Positions 1-11,426 are shown, numbered from the stretch's first letter. The stretch: 24,473 nucleotides of DNA from Smittium culicis (GCA_001970855.1 LSSN01004045.1:1-24473); one strand, 5' to 3'. Program-made: numbers and translations. Notes: generated by a model not told the origin, from the sequence alone.

Positions 1-728
1 CATCAATAAACATCTGAATATCGGTATACTAAACTTTTAATATTACAAGGGGAAATCAACTGTCAGCTTCTATTAATAGTGTTTAGATTTAAAGATATGT
101 TTAATTATGTGTTTATATACCAAGAAAAATAACAGATTAAAAATCAAATTTATAGTTGTATCTAAATTTCGAAATATAAATATACATATAATAACAAAGC
201 CTGATAATAAAATTTTTATAATTAAATAAAACAATTTTAATTAAACTGGTAAATCAAATCGAAATTATAGACTATAAACATGTGCACATCATTTATGAAT
301 TAAAAAAATCCTTTTTTCAGAAATTAGTTCTATAACGTATCCTCTTAATCAAGAAATAATATTATTTTTACTTCTTTTTTATCAATGAAAAAATACTCTA
401 CAATTTAATTTATAATCTATAATTTCAATCTAATTAAAATTGGTCATAAAATTTACTTTACTTTTATATAATATAATATTGAAACTTTTACATTAATTTT
501 ATATTCAAAGATTATAATTAAAGTATACCAGTATGTTTAATTAATTTTTTACAATTTATTGTATTTTTTTAGCCTATATTATTATTTTATTCGATTTGAA
601 ATTCATCCCTTTTTTAAATATATTTACAATGATATGATATCTAATTTATTGGTGATAGTAATATAAATTTAATACATTAACGAGATATCTAGATTTTAAT
701 AATGTCAATTCATTTCATCATTTTTTCC

Positions 729-747
729 AAAAAAAAAAAAAAAAAAA
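729..747 (+). repeat. poly-A tract (19 A)
   Basis: An uninterrupted run of 19 A, the longest homopolymer noticed in the left flank. It could be the tail of a lost retroposed sequence, but no recognisable element body lies before it. Confidence 0.9.
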
Positions 748-1306
748 CTAAATAGATAATTGGAAATTGGAAATTTCTATTATTTTTTCAAATAAATATA
801 AAATTATAATTATAATTACGCTAATTATTTTATTAAACTTTATACTATTCGAAATAAACTCTTTTGAAATTAGTTTTATCAAAGTCTTCTCTACTAAAAA
901 TATTCATTTTTAATAAAAATTCTCTTTTTAATCTATGTTGAAATTATAATTAATTTAAATAAGTGTAAAATCGAGTAATATTTAGGTTATTGAATATTAC
1001 ATTAAAGTATTGGTGTAAAATCTTTTCGAAAATATCCTCTTATTATTAAGATAATAAAAAATTTTGATATTCTTTAATCTAGTAAAATAAGAAAATAAAT
1101 ATATAATTTTATGATAATGTAAATACAATAAAATATTTAACCAAAATAATCGAATTTGTTAAAAATACCAGATAAAATTATTTTAACAAAAAAATGTATA
1201 GTTTTGATTTTATGGGAAAATTATATTTTTTTTTGTATCTCTTCATTTTGCTTAATTTTTTGATAAATAACAGTTTTTTATGACAAGTTTGAGCTGATAA
1301 AAATTA

Positions 1307-1323
1307 TTGTTGTTGTTGTTGTT
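1307..1323 (+). repeat. (TTG)n microsatellite
   Basis: Five perfect TTG units plus two bases in non-coding AT-rich sequence. It is a simple sequence repeat with no associated gene. Confidence 0.9.
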
Positions 1324-4300
1324 AATATAATTTGACTGGAAATAAGAATTATTTCTGATAGCCATTTATGATAAAAGTACGCTGAAAATTATTTGAAAGT
1401 AAAAAAAAGGATAATTATACTTTATAAAAATCAGTGTTTATATTATAAACTATAGTAAGTTTTAGACTTATGATTTTTAATTTATTTTAAATTTTATCTA
1501 TTATACTAATTTCTTTGGTTTTTTTTATTATTTATTAATAAATTACATTAATTTTACTGAAAATGGGTTTTTTTTGAAAAAAATGTTAATTTTTGTCAAT
1601 ATTAGTTCAATATAATGTCTTAGTGATAATTATCGCTTAATATAATAAATTTAATATCAGATGCACAAATTTAATCATATAATAGCTTCTAGAACATTCT
1701 AATATATACAATGATTCTAAATAAAGTTTAATTTGTCGTATCTTTCATGAATGGTAATTTTTTGATAAAATTATCACTGATCATAAAAAAAATAACTAAA
1801 CCTATTCCAATGTAATCTAAAAAATATATTTGGGCTTATTTAGTATATGTGGTAAATTTCAATATACTACTGTCTTTATTTTCTAAATAAGATCTTAGTG
1901 TGATAAATCTAAAGATTTCTTTTTCCTAAAATAAAGCAATAAAAATAAAACCTAATTATATAAATTTAAAGTTTTGAATTAATAACTGTACTTTAAATTT
2001 TATAAAAAAAATTATTCAAGATATTAGTTTTTACTAAATTTTCCTTTTTGTTATATTTTGAATTTTATTATATGAAACCTCTAAAAACTAAATTTAAAAA
2101 TAAAAAAATTATTATTTTATAGTAATATTTTCTCCCTCTTTTTCGAAATTTTTGGTCATAATTAGATTTTTTTATTACATTGGCGAGCTAAAATTTGTTT
2201 ACGTTTCAACTCGCTATATGAATTATTAGATTTAATTTTCATTTATTAAGAAAGTACTTTTTTATTTTTATATCATTTTTTAATAAATTATTTATATGTT
2301 TATTAATAAAATCGTAGGCTCTTTATATTCGAAATAAAAAAAAAAAATTTCATAACTCTGACCTAATAAATAAAATTTTTTTTCTTTCTTTTTCTGATTA
2401 TATCCTCAATTTAATTTATTATATAGCTTATTTCATTATAATTGGTCGTTGAATCGCTTTACGAAATAAATATCTCAAAAAGAGCAAGTGTTTAAACGTT
2501 GATCTTAACTCTATTTTATATAGAAAATTGTAAATAAATAATAAGTATTCGGTGTTATTTCTTACAATAATAGTATAAATAATTAGAAAGTCTTAGTATA
2601 GTTATTTATAAATAAGAATAATTCTAAAAAAAACCAACATCTTATCTGTATTTCACTTCAATTTTTCAAGCCATAAATTTTGTTAATTAAATTAAAATAT
2701 TTATTCGATATAATAATTTCAAAATAAATTATACATAAATGAATATTAATAATAGTCGCATAATAGTAAAAAAAGCTGTGATGATTTTATATTATTAGCT
2801 AGATAAATAGCTATGTAATTAAAATTAAAAATTTACCTAATGCGATTAAATAATATATCATTGATTATTAGATTAATTTTTTGAAAATCATTAATATAAT
2901 TCGGAAGCACATAAATAGACCCAGTATATTAATAATATATTGCTTTTACAGATTTATATTTAAGGAAACTAGATATATTATGAGCTCTGAAATATTTAAA
3001 ATAGGACGAAGAAAATTAATTAAATTCCTAAATCAAACAAAATATCATAAATTAATATTGAAAATAATGATTCTAAATTTGTGTAGAATATTATACAGTT
3101 TTTATTTTTGAGCTAATGCGGTAATCAGATAATAAAAATTTGATATATATGATGATTTGAATCAATTCTAAAGATAAAATCCTGAAAAATATACATCTCC
3201 ACAAAAGGATGATAAAAATATGTAATCGATATAATATTTTGATATTTTTTGTTGTCATATAGAGTTATGAGGTTTAGGATTTGATAAATGTATAAGTATT
3301 AAACTCATAATATTAATGATTATAAAATATAAATAAAATCTTATTAAATAATCATTTCTAGAGTTTGATAACAATAAATGCGAATTTAGCGATACATATT
3401 TTATATTTTTATTTTATAGCTTATATACCCCTCTTGATTATGTATTTTTATTAGTCGAACTGTCTTACATTATTAGTGCTCATAAATTCTGTTGGACGAG
3501 AATTTACAGAAATTTATAAAATTGAATTTATACAACATTTAATTCCATACTTGCTTATATAAACTATTAAAATTATAACCGCTACTATCTATTATTTTCC
3601 TCAATAAATTTTAAAACTTATTAATTAATTATTACGGAATAAGATTTATTTTATAATATTTTATTGAAATGCTATTATTTATAAAAATCAAATAAGATTC
3701 ATAATTTTACAACAATCACTAATTATCCCGCTAACATTAATAACTTTTTATTAATTTTTTATAAAATTTCAAAGTATTTTTCTAAAAAGAAACTTTTATC
3801 AAACAAACATTTTCCTTATTTTTAAATTACAAAAATTAATTCCATACAAGTTTCGCCTAATTCATCTGAATTATTTCAGCCTTTAAAATTGGTTTCATCA
3901 TCATTTCACAGAAAATAACAATAAATGTGAGAATTAATCATATTAAAAGCCGATTTATAATATAAAAAATCACTATAATCTATGATAAATATGTTATATA
4001 ATAACAAATTTGGTTGTTAATATTTTTTTTGCTGAGGAAATGAATCTTAATTTTCTACAATATTTGACAGTGAGAAAAAAAATACGTAAATAGAACAAGC
4101 TTGAAAATGATGTAATAAAGAATTTTCGTTTTTATTTCAATTAATCAAAAAACTTTAAGAATTGGTGAATTAATAATATTTTATTACTTTAAAACCATTT
4201 TCTGATGCATTTTCCCCTTCGTCGAATCATTCTCAGTTTATTTTTAGTGTTCAGTTCTTTTTAAGTGATATAAAAAAATGTGTTTTATAAGTTTAAAAAA

Positions 4301-5761
4301 GTATTTTAAAATTATTGAGTATTAAATTTATTCTCTCAATAATAAAAGAATGATAAGAATTTCAGTTTTACCTATTAGTTAAATCTATAGCACTAAAAAT
4401 TTATTAGAAACTTTTTAAAGTTCTGTGTTTTTTGGAAGATTTTTGTCTAGATAGAAATACATAATACCATCAGCGGATTTTTTTAGAATCTATGAGAATT
4501 AAAAGCTAAAACAAAGGATAATATAAACGTTATATTCATTATTAAAGCTATATTTGATTTTAAAACGTTAGAAATACGCTAATTTCATTCAAAATTTTAT
4601 TAAAAGTAATTAATAATTGTAGAATTAGACTTATCATACATTAAATAATTATTATAGTGTGATGAACTTGAAATATTGTGATACAGTAAATATTTAAGGA
4701 GTTAATGGAATTAATTGAATTTTTTTTCTTTAATTTTTCAGGGTTTTCCGAAATTTTTTATAAAAATGACGCGTTTGATATAAAATCCCGTATTGAATAT
4801 AATATTTAGGCTATCAGAAATTATTTAGAAAAAAAATAAACAACGTAAAATCCAAACTGTAGAAATAATATCATCTACTTTTATCAAGGGTCTATTCCTA
4901 AATTAAAATCTTAGAAATGATATTCTGAAATAAATAAAATAATTACTTATTATCTATTTTTATAATCTGGACCTGTATGTATTAATTTTAAATTATTATT
5001 TTTAAAAAGGTTATAGATTCAAAAAAAATTTGTATAAATATTTTTTCAAATTTTCTCTAATATAGTTTTTTTTATTTTAATTTATTTTCAAATGATATCA
5101 ATACGATATAAGACTCTTAATATATTATAATTCAGGTAAAAATGAACTATATAAAATGATTAAAGATATAAAACTCCAGGTCTGAATTGTTATTACCATT
5201 GATTAATTAGGTCTATTTTCAGAAAAAATTCTGATTTGATGGATTCGGATATTAATCTAGTTATTTTAAAATTTTATAAAAATTACGTGACGTTTTATTC
5301 AATGGTTGAACAATGTCAATTTTTTTTAGGATAAAAATACGGGGTAAAGTATTGTATATATTATATGAAGCGCTAAATCTTAAGCAGATTCTTTAAGCTG
5401 AATTCGTTCAGTAAATAAAAAATTCATACATGATTTCAATGATTGAGGTAGTAAATATCCTCAGGTATTTAATTTAAAAAAAATGGGCGATATAGTATAT
5501 GGAAAGTTTTCTTATATTATTAAATTGCAAGATACTTATATATAATAAATTTGTGGAATTTTTGTAGCTATTTTAACAAAGATTTTCAGTTTGGATTTTT
5601 GAATTATTTCGTTAAAAAATCCGATTAATATTTTTAGGATTTTTATTTTTAATATTTTTTTTTTCGCCCAAGATAGATTTTATATATAAATTAAAAATCT
5701 AGAAAAAATTGAAAAAAATGTTTAAAAAGTTAAAAAAATATTATAAAAATAGCTATTCAAT

Positions 5762-7421
5762 CGATCACCCTTCACAGCTCTAGCAAATCCACACCTACTG
5801 AGCATTGGTTCAAGGGGGCAAGTGTTTAACATACATTTTTCAGTACAAATTTTCTGGGAATGCGGATGCTGTTCAAAAATCTGGCTGTTTCCAGCTCAAA
5901 ATTCTAATTGGCTGTGTCGGATCAAAGCTGGATTAAAGATTGTTTAGACTCCCCCCCCAAGGAGTTTTCCAACTAGCCCCAACCGGGCATTGTTAAAACT
6001 AGAAAGTAAAATTTTTTCGTCAGAACGGATCGGCGTCGGTATGAACCGGCTGATCGTAGGTGATCGGTAATTTCGCCACTGGCTGCAGCTCAGAAGTATG
6101 TGTTCGACCGTCTCAGGCACACACAAGTTGCGGCAGGAGCAAAAAAATATAAATTTTTGGTCGAAGATTTTCATATTCTACAGGCGCTAGGAGGTCCGGA
6201 ATGTGCCCATACGCATTTCCCCAATGTCCTGAAGGTCCAGATTCAGGTCAAAATACATTGCTTGAAGGTCAAACCAGTTGCCTTTTTTGACGATTTTCCG
6301 ATCCACCGTCCACCGGTGGACGACAGACCGATTATATCGTCGTTTTCGGTCGACTATCGTGATGACAGTCTGACTGTTTGAATCTTTGGAGCAAAATTTT
6401 TTGATCCACCGGACGCTCCCGATCACCCAGGTAGCTATCTGGGCTTTCATCGGTGCCTTGATGAGGTCGGCGATCCATGTTTTTGAGGTAGGCCACTTAT
6501 GGTATGCACGCTCACGGGATGTGCTGGTGCGCATAAACACTGAGCTTATGCCCAGTTCATCCCTGATGCGCTCCATGGCCGCTGATTTTCCGACATTGGC
6601 AACCATTCGGATCGCCTTTTCGATTTCCATCTGTATGGGCTTGCATCTGGCTTCGCTCATGCCAAATGTCTCCCCACCGTAACATCCAATCGGCATCAGC
6701 ACCGAATTGATGAACTTTATTTTTAATGTTGTCAGCAAATCAGTCCGTCTCAGGAAGTTGTAGATAGAGTATACAGCCTTCCTGACCTTATTGTTGTTTT
6801 TCTTGATCATCCCAGATACATCCCACTTGCTATTCATAATATAGCCCAAGTAGGTGTACTGGTCGGTGGAGTCGACTTTTTGGCCCTGCAGGGTCATATC
6901 AGTGGTCAAATCCCCGCTTATAGTCATTATCCTGCACTTGGAGGCATTCACAGCCATTTCCCAAGTGTCCGACTATTCGGTTATGGTATCCAGTGCATCT
7001 TGTATATCGGCTGATGATTCGGCCAATAGCACAGCATCGTCGGTAAACAGTAGTCCTGGTATGCGCGAGGTGAGCCCAGGCACCTACACACCGCGGACAC
7101 CCTTTAATATATCGTTGATGTATAAATCGAAGAGTATCTGCAAGACTGGGCACCCTTGCCGCACTCCGCATAGGTATTCGGTGGAGTTTGAAACTTCATT
7201 TCCAATTCTAACTGCGATTTCCGGGGCATCATACATGCCCTTGATGATTTTCAGGAGTTTGCCCCCAATGCACACTGATCGCAGTCTATGCAGTAGGGCT
7301 ATATGGAGGACGTCTTACACAGGGTCATCGGTGATGTTTTGGGGCGGTTTCATAGAGAATGTTTTGACGTAGCGCCAATAGGATTTCGAATCGTTGTTCA
7401 GAATCTGATCTGCAAGTACGA
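5762..7421 (-). mobile_element. Non-LTR (LINE-type) retrotransposon fragment, copy 1
   Basis: An island of clearly higher GC embedded in AT-rich flanks, with sharp composition changes near 5762 and 7421. On the minus strand it encodes the second half of a LINE reverse transcriptase and the downstream C-terminal region. The far 5' part of a full LINE (ORF1, endonuclease) is absent, so the copy is 5'-truncated as is usual for target-primed reverse transcription. A segment of the RT fingers also seems to be missing. It ends about 400 bp downstream of the GATA gene's stop codon, in the same orientation. A second copy at 23830-24473 aligns over 644 bases without gaps at roughly 94 percent identity (about 38 mismatches counted by eye). 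No clear target-site duplication or long poly-A tail was found at the left edge. Confidence 0.9.
5896..7421 (-). pseudogene. LINE reverse transcriptase ORF relic with in-frame stops
   Basis: One minus-strand frame stays aligned across the whole element. It shows non-LTR RT signatures in order: a GVRQGCP...LFDLYIND block (about 7140-7090), an LLFTDDAVLLAES active-site block (about 7045-7010, normally F/YADD), W-x-MAVNASKC (about 6970-6935) and QYTYLGY (about 6870). A C-terminal Cys/His cluster, CRNLCVPETVEHILLSC, lies near 6140-6090. The frame is broken by stops at 7315-7317 (TAA), 7084-7086 (TAG), 6973-6975 (TAG), 6187-6189 (TAG), 6178-6180 (TAG), 5944-5946 (TAA) and 5896-5898 (TGA); the last one or two could be near the native end. 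No frameshift is needed. The palm motif reads TDD, where Ala is usual before DD. The first palm Asp region is not clearly present, because DDPV is followed almost at once by the post-motif-A sequence (LLHRLRS). The element cannot encode a working enzyme. Confidence 0.85.
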
Positions 7422-7827
7422 AATTTAAAACATTTCATTTTAATTTTCTGTGTTGCCTATTTTTTAAAGACGAGAATGAAACTAGTTATGTTTAATTTAA
7501 GAACAGTAATAAAAGAGGCTTTTTTAATAAATCAAATATGTATGCGTTTTGCTTTAGAAGGTCCAAGGTTATAATTACTTATAAAAAAAACACTTTTAAC
7601 ATAACAATAGTTTACCATAAACTTTATTTAATTTGTATCTATTGAGCGTCGGAAGTTAAGTATGGAATATAATGTGCGAATGATTTTAAAACTTAAAAAA
7701 AAAATAGGATAAAAATGTATGACTTAGGGGGTGGAGGTGAGGATAAAACAAAAACACAGAAAGATTTGAATGTGAATGTGCGATGAATCTAATATGAGTA
7801 CAAAATCTAAAAAAAAAAATAGCATTA
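7422..7827. other. Spacer and probable 3' UTR of the GATA gene
   Basis: This lies between the LINE fragment and the GATA stop codon. On the minus strand the first 140 bases after the stop are pyrimidine-rich, like the leader of the same gene, which suggests transcribed 3' UTR. A minus-strand open frame reaching into it from the end of the GATA coding region is an out-of-frame shadow. Confidence 0.5.
7623..7628 (-). terminator. Candidate polyadenylation signal AATAAA for the GATA gene
   Basis: AATAAA on the minus strand about 200 nt after the GATA stop codon, followed by T-rich sequence. It matches the eukaryotic polyadenylation hexamer, but the motif is common in AT-rich DNA, so the assignment is tentative. 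Confidence 0.3.
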
Positions 7828-10387
7828 TCATAGCTGTTTGAACCAATACCCGAAATTAACAAAGTCAGGGGCAGCAGAAGCAGCAGCAGCCGCAGCGGCG
7901 GCGGCACTAGCGTTGACGTACTCGAAGTTGCGGTCCGAGGGAGAGATGACTTTAAGTGGCAAGATTTTTGACGAGTTAGGCTGCGGCTTGAATTTAGGCT
8001 TTTTGGTTGAGGGGTTTATGTGCCTGTTTCGTTTTTTTATTGTGTTTTTCTTGAGACTAAGAGGGCGGTTGATTCCGTGAAGTTTGAAGAAGAGGCCACA
8101 GGCGTTGCATAGCGGTTTACCTTCGGAATTGCGTCTCCACAGAGGGGTTTTTTCAGTGTTGCAGTTGAAGCAGACTGTACCTTGTGACGATGACGATGGC
8201 TGTTGTTTAGGAGCAGATTGGATAATGGAATTTGGATCTAGCGAGTTTTCATTTTTAGGAAGTTGTTGTTGTTGGTCCAAGTTTGAAATGAGTTGCTGGT
8301 TAGAGTCATGTAAAATGGCGCCTGGCAGTGATTGGTTAGTCGATGTTGTGCTATTAATAAGGGACAAGTCGCAAGATGAAAAGTTTGATGATTTGAAATT
8401 TTTATTAGGGTGAGATGAGCTAGTAGGAAGGTGTTTTCGTTTAGTGTCAGAAGTAGAATTGGGACACTTGATGTTTGAGAAAGTTTGGAAGTTGGGAGAA
8501 GATTTAGAGGGGGGAATTGTAGATTTATCGAGCTGCAAGCACGAAGTTTTTTTGGAGGAGTCTAGAAGGGAAGATGAAGAGGGGGATGGGTTGAAGTGTG
8601 AGAAGTGAGAGTTGATTGTAGCAGAAATTGCGCCATTTAAAGATTGATTTTGGTCAGATTGGAAAGATGAGTTTATTTTAGATTTAGTGTTCAATAGAGC
8701 AGGGTTGATGAATTCATTTGTATTTGGGTTTATAGAAAAGTTATTGAGAAAGTTGATTAAAGGATTTTCAGCAGTAGAAGATTGTGCAGGAGCAGTGGAG
8801 CAAGGGCTTAGGGTCGAACATATATTTGAACAAGTATTTGAGTATATTCTTGATATGTCAAGATCAGTCAAGAGGTGATTTAAAGAGCCGGAGTTATTTG
8901 CAGTCAAAGTGTCAACAGAGTCGTATGAGCTGCTTGAGGTTGAAGATTTGGTTAGGTAAATGTCATTTTTGATATCTAAAGAGACGGGTGTAAGATGTTC
9001 ATCCAATCTGCTATTAGATGACAAAGTGGGAGAGTTTAAATTGGGTAAGGGATCTTGAGAGGTTGAAATGGTAGTAAAAGAAGAAACGGCTTGAGGATTG
9101 CAAGATAAGTCAGTATTTAGATCTTCAAAGGCGAGAGATGTTTGGGATTGGCTTCTTTGGGAGATGAATTGGGTGTTTGATTTGTCGATAGTGGGGCAGT
9201 TATCATAGATATTTTCTTGGTTTAAAATGGAGGAGAATATGGTATCAATGGAATTTATAGTGATCGTAGGGTCGATAGGGGTAGTTGAGGAGGATGTGGT
9301 AGGGACTAATTTTGGGGAGTTTGAGATTTCAGAGTGGGTGATGACATGCATTCTGAGCTGTTTAGTGAAACCGCCATCTGATTGATAGATACCAATTGGG
9401 GGGTAATCTTGAGGGAAGGAGGTATCAGGGGTGATAGCCTCGATATCGAAATTGGAAGAAGAGATTGGATAGACTTTAGGGGAGTCTTGAGACGATGCGA
9501 TTGATAAGTCAAGGTTAAATAAAGAGTCTTTTGGAGGCGAAGTGGTTAAGGTTGATGTCGAGCTAGATATAGATTGAGTAGAAGGAGAGTTACCAGGAGC
9601 CAAATAAGGAGAGGTTGAGGGGGCTAAATTTTGGGCAAGATTTCTGAATATGGAATTGGAGTTGTTAGATAATTGAAGGGTATCTTTGAGGGTAGCTAGG
9701 GAATCCTTTGATATATGGATGGAGGGACGTTTATTTAATTGCGAAGTAAACGGCGAGGCGAAAAATGGTTTATTTTGGGAGGGGACAGAAGAGTTTTTGG
9801 AGACGATTATGCTGTCATTAAACTTCTTAGAGAGGTCGCCAAAGTGGGAGATTAGGCTATTTTTGAGGTGACTTTCGAGTATGGGTTTAGACTGATTTTT
9901 GATGAAGTTGGTGTAGAATTGGCTGCGGGCTTTAGAGCTGTTGTTCAAGGGGATGACGCTTAGTCTCCAAAGCAAATTTCTAACCCTGTTTCTGTTTGGA
10001 AAGAAGGAGGGGGATTTGAAGATGAGTTTGTAGATACGGTCAGAATCATTGAGGTTTGAAATGGGGTTACACGATAGGTCTTTTTCGTAGTCATGGTCAT
10101 CTAAGAAAGCCTTGGTTAGCAGCAACCACATCAACTTGTTCTTTTCAAAAAGATCGACAGAGTCGGCTAATTTATATTTTTTTATAGAAAAAAAATTAAT
10201 TGGTGAAATTAGTAAATAGCTTATGGCAGTACAATTTATTTTTTAAAAAAAAGTATTAGAAAGCAAAGGGCTAATTAGGATATCAAATTTGCAGTTAAAA
10301 AGAAGAGGATAAAAACTCACAGCAAGTATCGTTTGGATCATGGAATAGATTAAATAGACAATTTTGGATGAAAGAATCAAAGTCCAT
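7828..10387 (-). CDS. GATA-type zinc-finger transcription factor, AreA/Nit2-like (two exons)
   Basis: Predicted nuclear DNA-binding regulator of 801 aa, read as exon 1 10387-10321 joined to exon 2 10166-7828. The single finger has the fungal spacing CX2C-X17-CX2C (spliced residues about 688-712), with TPLWRR and [12 protein letters not shown], followed by a basic tail (IKKRNRH). This is the AreA/Nit2/Gln3 class that binds HGATAR sites, often in nitrogen control. Residues about 64-92 (DRIYKL...[10 protein letters not shown]) resemble the conserved N-terminal region of fungal AreA-type factors (DUF1752-like, RLENLSWR). The middle is Ser/Asn/Pro/Gln-rich and low complexity, as expected for activation regions. 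A nine-Ala run lies 18 residues from the end, and the protein ends in FGYWFKQL. The exon 1 start (MDFDSFIQN) has an upstream in-frame context without competing ATGs. If unspliced, exon 2 would have to start at a leucine codon or an internal Met. The specific nitrogen role is inference. Confidence 0.88.
10167..10320 (-). other. Intron of the GATA gene
   Basis: A 154-nt intron with donor GTGAGT at 10320-10315, branch-like TACTAAT at 10214-10208 and acceptor TTAG ending at 10167, about 40 nt beyond the branch. Exon 1 ends after one base of a codon and exon 2 supplies two, so splicing joins the frames exactly (Ser codon TCC) and gives a continuous N-terminus. The intron itself carries in-frame stops. 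Consensus at all three sites plus phase agreement makes this well supported. Confidence 0.8.
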
Positions 10388-11152
10388 TTTTACTTGATTA
10401 TTTTACTTATTTGCAAAGAAATTAATAAAGTTGAATTGAGCTTTATTATTTTGTTTTTTCTCTTTATATTAAAAGAAAAGGGCGCAAGAATTTAAATTTT
10501 TGAGCTTGTATTATTGAAAGCGTAAAAAAAGATTAAAATGAAAATTTTTTTGTTTAGAGTTGAGAGGGCTTATTTTAGTACTATAAAACGAGATATTTTT
10601 AAAATAAAAATTAAACTATCCTTGTTTTATAAAGAGGACTAGTTATATTACAGCAAGGTATGTTGAAGAGGGGGAATAGTTAAAGCGAAGATGCGCAAGA
10701 AATAAGTGCTAGTTTACATGTAAAGAATAAAAGATTATTTTGGGAGAGAAATCCAAGGCAGAGAATAATTAAAGCAGTTTATAAGATAAATAGATTTAGC
10801 AAAAAAGTAATTATATAGGAATTGAAGAGATTAATGATTATAACTGTGTTATGAGAGTTGAGAAGAAGTATGTATGTATTTATATTAGGAATACCCTTAT
10901 TGTGAGAGATTATGTGGGTGTATTGTTATTATTGAGGATGAACAGGCAATGTAAATAGTGTTAGTGGGCTATAGTGTAACTATAGTTAATGGGCGAGTGG
11001 TAAAGTTAATTGTGGGTTAGGAGAAAAGATACAGCTTTTTAAGCTAAGGGTATTTTAATATTTATCAAATCAAAAAACTAAAAATGGATAAAATAAGGCT
11101 ATGAAAAACCTTAAAATTAAGAAATAAAGAGAGAAAAACCTTGATAATAAAA
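10388..11152 (-). promoter_or_regulatory. Long ATG-poor pyrimidine-rich 5' leader of the GATA gene
   Basis: On the minus strand this approximately 760-nt stretch is poor in G and contains one ATG only (10719-10717), whereas the plus strand of the same stretch has about 14. The minus-strand pyrimidine bias matches the leader and coding strand of the GATA gene. Depletion of upstream ATGs is what selection on a long 5' UTR produces. Transcript extent is inferred, not observed. Confidence 0.45.
10714..10719 (-). promoter_or_regulatory. Minimal start-stop uORF (ATG-TAA) in the GATA leader
   Basis: The only ATG in the predicted leader is followed immediately by TAA, forming a two-codon start-stop element about 330 nt before the GATA start codon. 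Start-stop uORFs stall initiating ribosomes and can reduce downstream translation. That role here is inferred from sequence alone. Confidence 0.4.
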
Positions 11153-11173
11153 GCATGAAGAAATTAGGAGTAG

Positions 11174-11183
11174 TATATATATA
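11174..11183 (-). promoter_or_regulatory. TATA-like box upstream of the GATA leader
   Basis: An alternating TA decamer sits about 25-30 nt above the point where the ATG-poor leader would begin, so it is in the right place for a core promoter on the minus strand. HGATAR-like sites (GATAA at about 11086-11092 and 11142-11147) are nearby and could allow autoregulation, but such words are frequent by chance here. Confidence 0.3.
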
Positions 11184-11391
11184 ACTATAAGAATCGAATC
11201 TATATTCTGTGTACCTAAAAAAAAAAAAAAAAGCTTAAAAACAAGGGACGGCTCTATGATAAAATGTCGGCACTATTTTTTACTTTTTTAGCTTTTTTGA
11301 TTTGACATGGGTTTTTTTTTATTTTCTTGGAAAGTATTGATTTGACAACAGATTGGGAGCTGAAGGGTTTTTTAAAATGGATATATTTATT

Positions 11392-11426
11392 GGCGGAGAG
11401 CCGCCTTAGAAATTTACTTTCTAAGG
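11392..11426 (+). other. Two adjacent mutually exclusive hairpins
   Basis: GGCGG (11392-11396) pairs perfectly with CCGCC (11401-11405) across a 4-nt loop. CCTTAGAAA (11404-11412) pairs perfectly with TTTCTAAGG (11418-11426) across a 5-nt loop. The two stems share the bases 11404-11405, so both cannot form fully at once. No gene adjoins them directly and the function is unknown. Confidence 0.5.

Larger units (their letters stand above)
1..5760. other. AT-rich gene-poor region
   Basis: This stretch is dominated by A and T runs, with stop codons dense in all frames. The only open frame of note is 76 codons at 2881-3111; it begins with TTG and has a low-complexity Ile/Lys/Asn-rich translation typical of chance. 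I see no RNA gene, no splice-signal-bounded coding segment and no clear mobile-element ends. It holds a 19-base A run, a (TTG)n microsatellite and a few weak inverted similarities. Best read as intergenic or heterochromatin-like sequence beside the LINE fragment. Confidence 0.7.

Noticed and set aside
2881..3111. 76-codon open frame on the plus strand
   Set aside because: Starts with TTG, has low-complexity Ile/Lys/Asn/Phe composition, no recognisable motif, and sits in AT-rich DNA where such frames arise by chance.
1341..4826. 17-bp inverted similarity (ATTTCTGATAGCC near 1345-1363 and its complement near 4807-4826)
   Set aside because: Too short and isolated in AT-rich DNA, with no similarity extending beyond it, to call a repeat or element end.
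6100..7372. Plus-strand open frames over LINE copy 1 (6100-6381, 6386-6682, 6854-7372)
   Set aside because: They are antisense shadows of the reverse transcriptase frame; the minus-strand translation carries the RT motifs.
7686..9871. Other open frames overlapping the GATA gene on both strands
   Set aside because: They overlap the GATA coding region in other frames and have low-complexity or implausible translations; the finger motif is only in the called frame.
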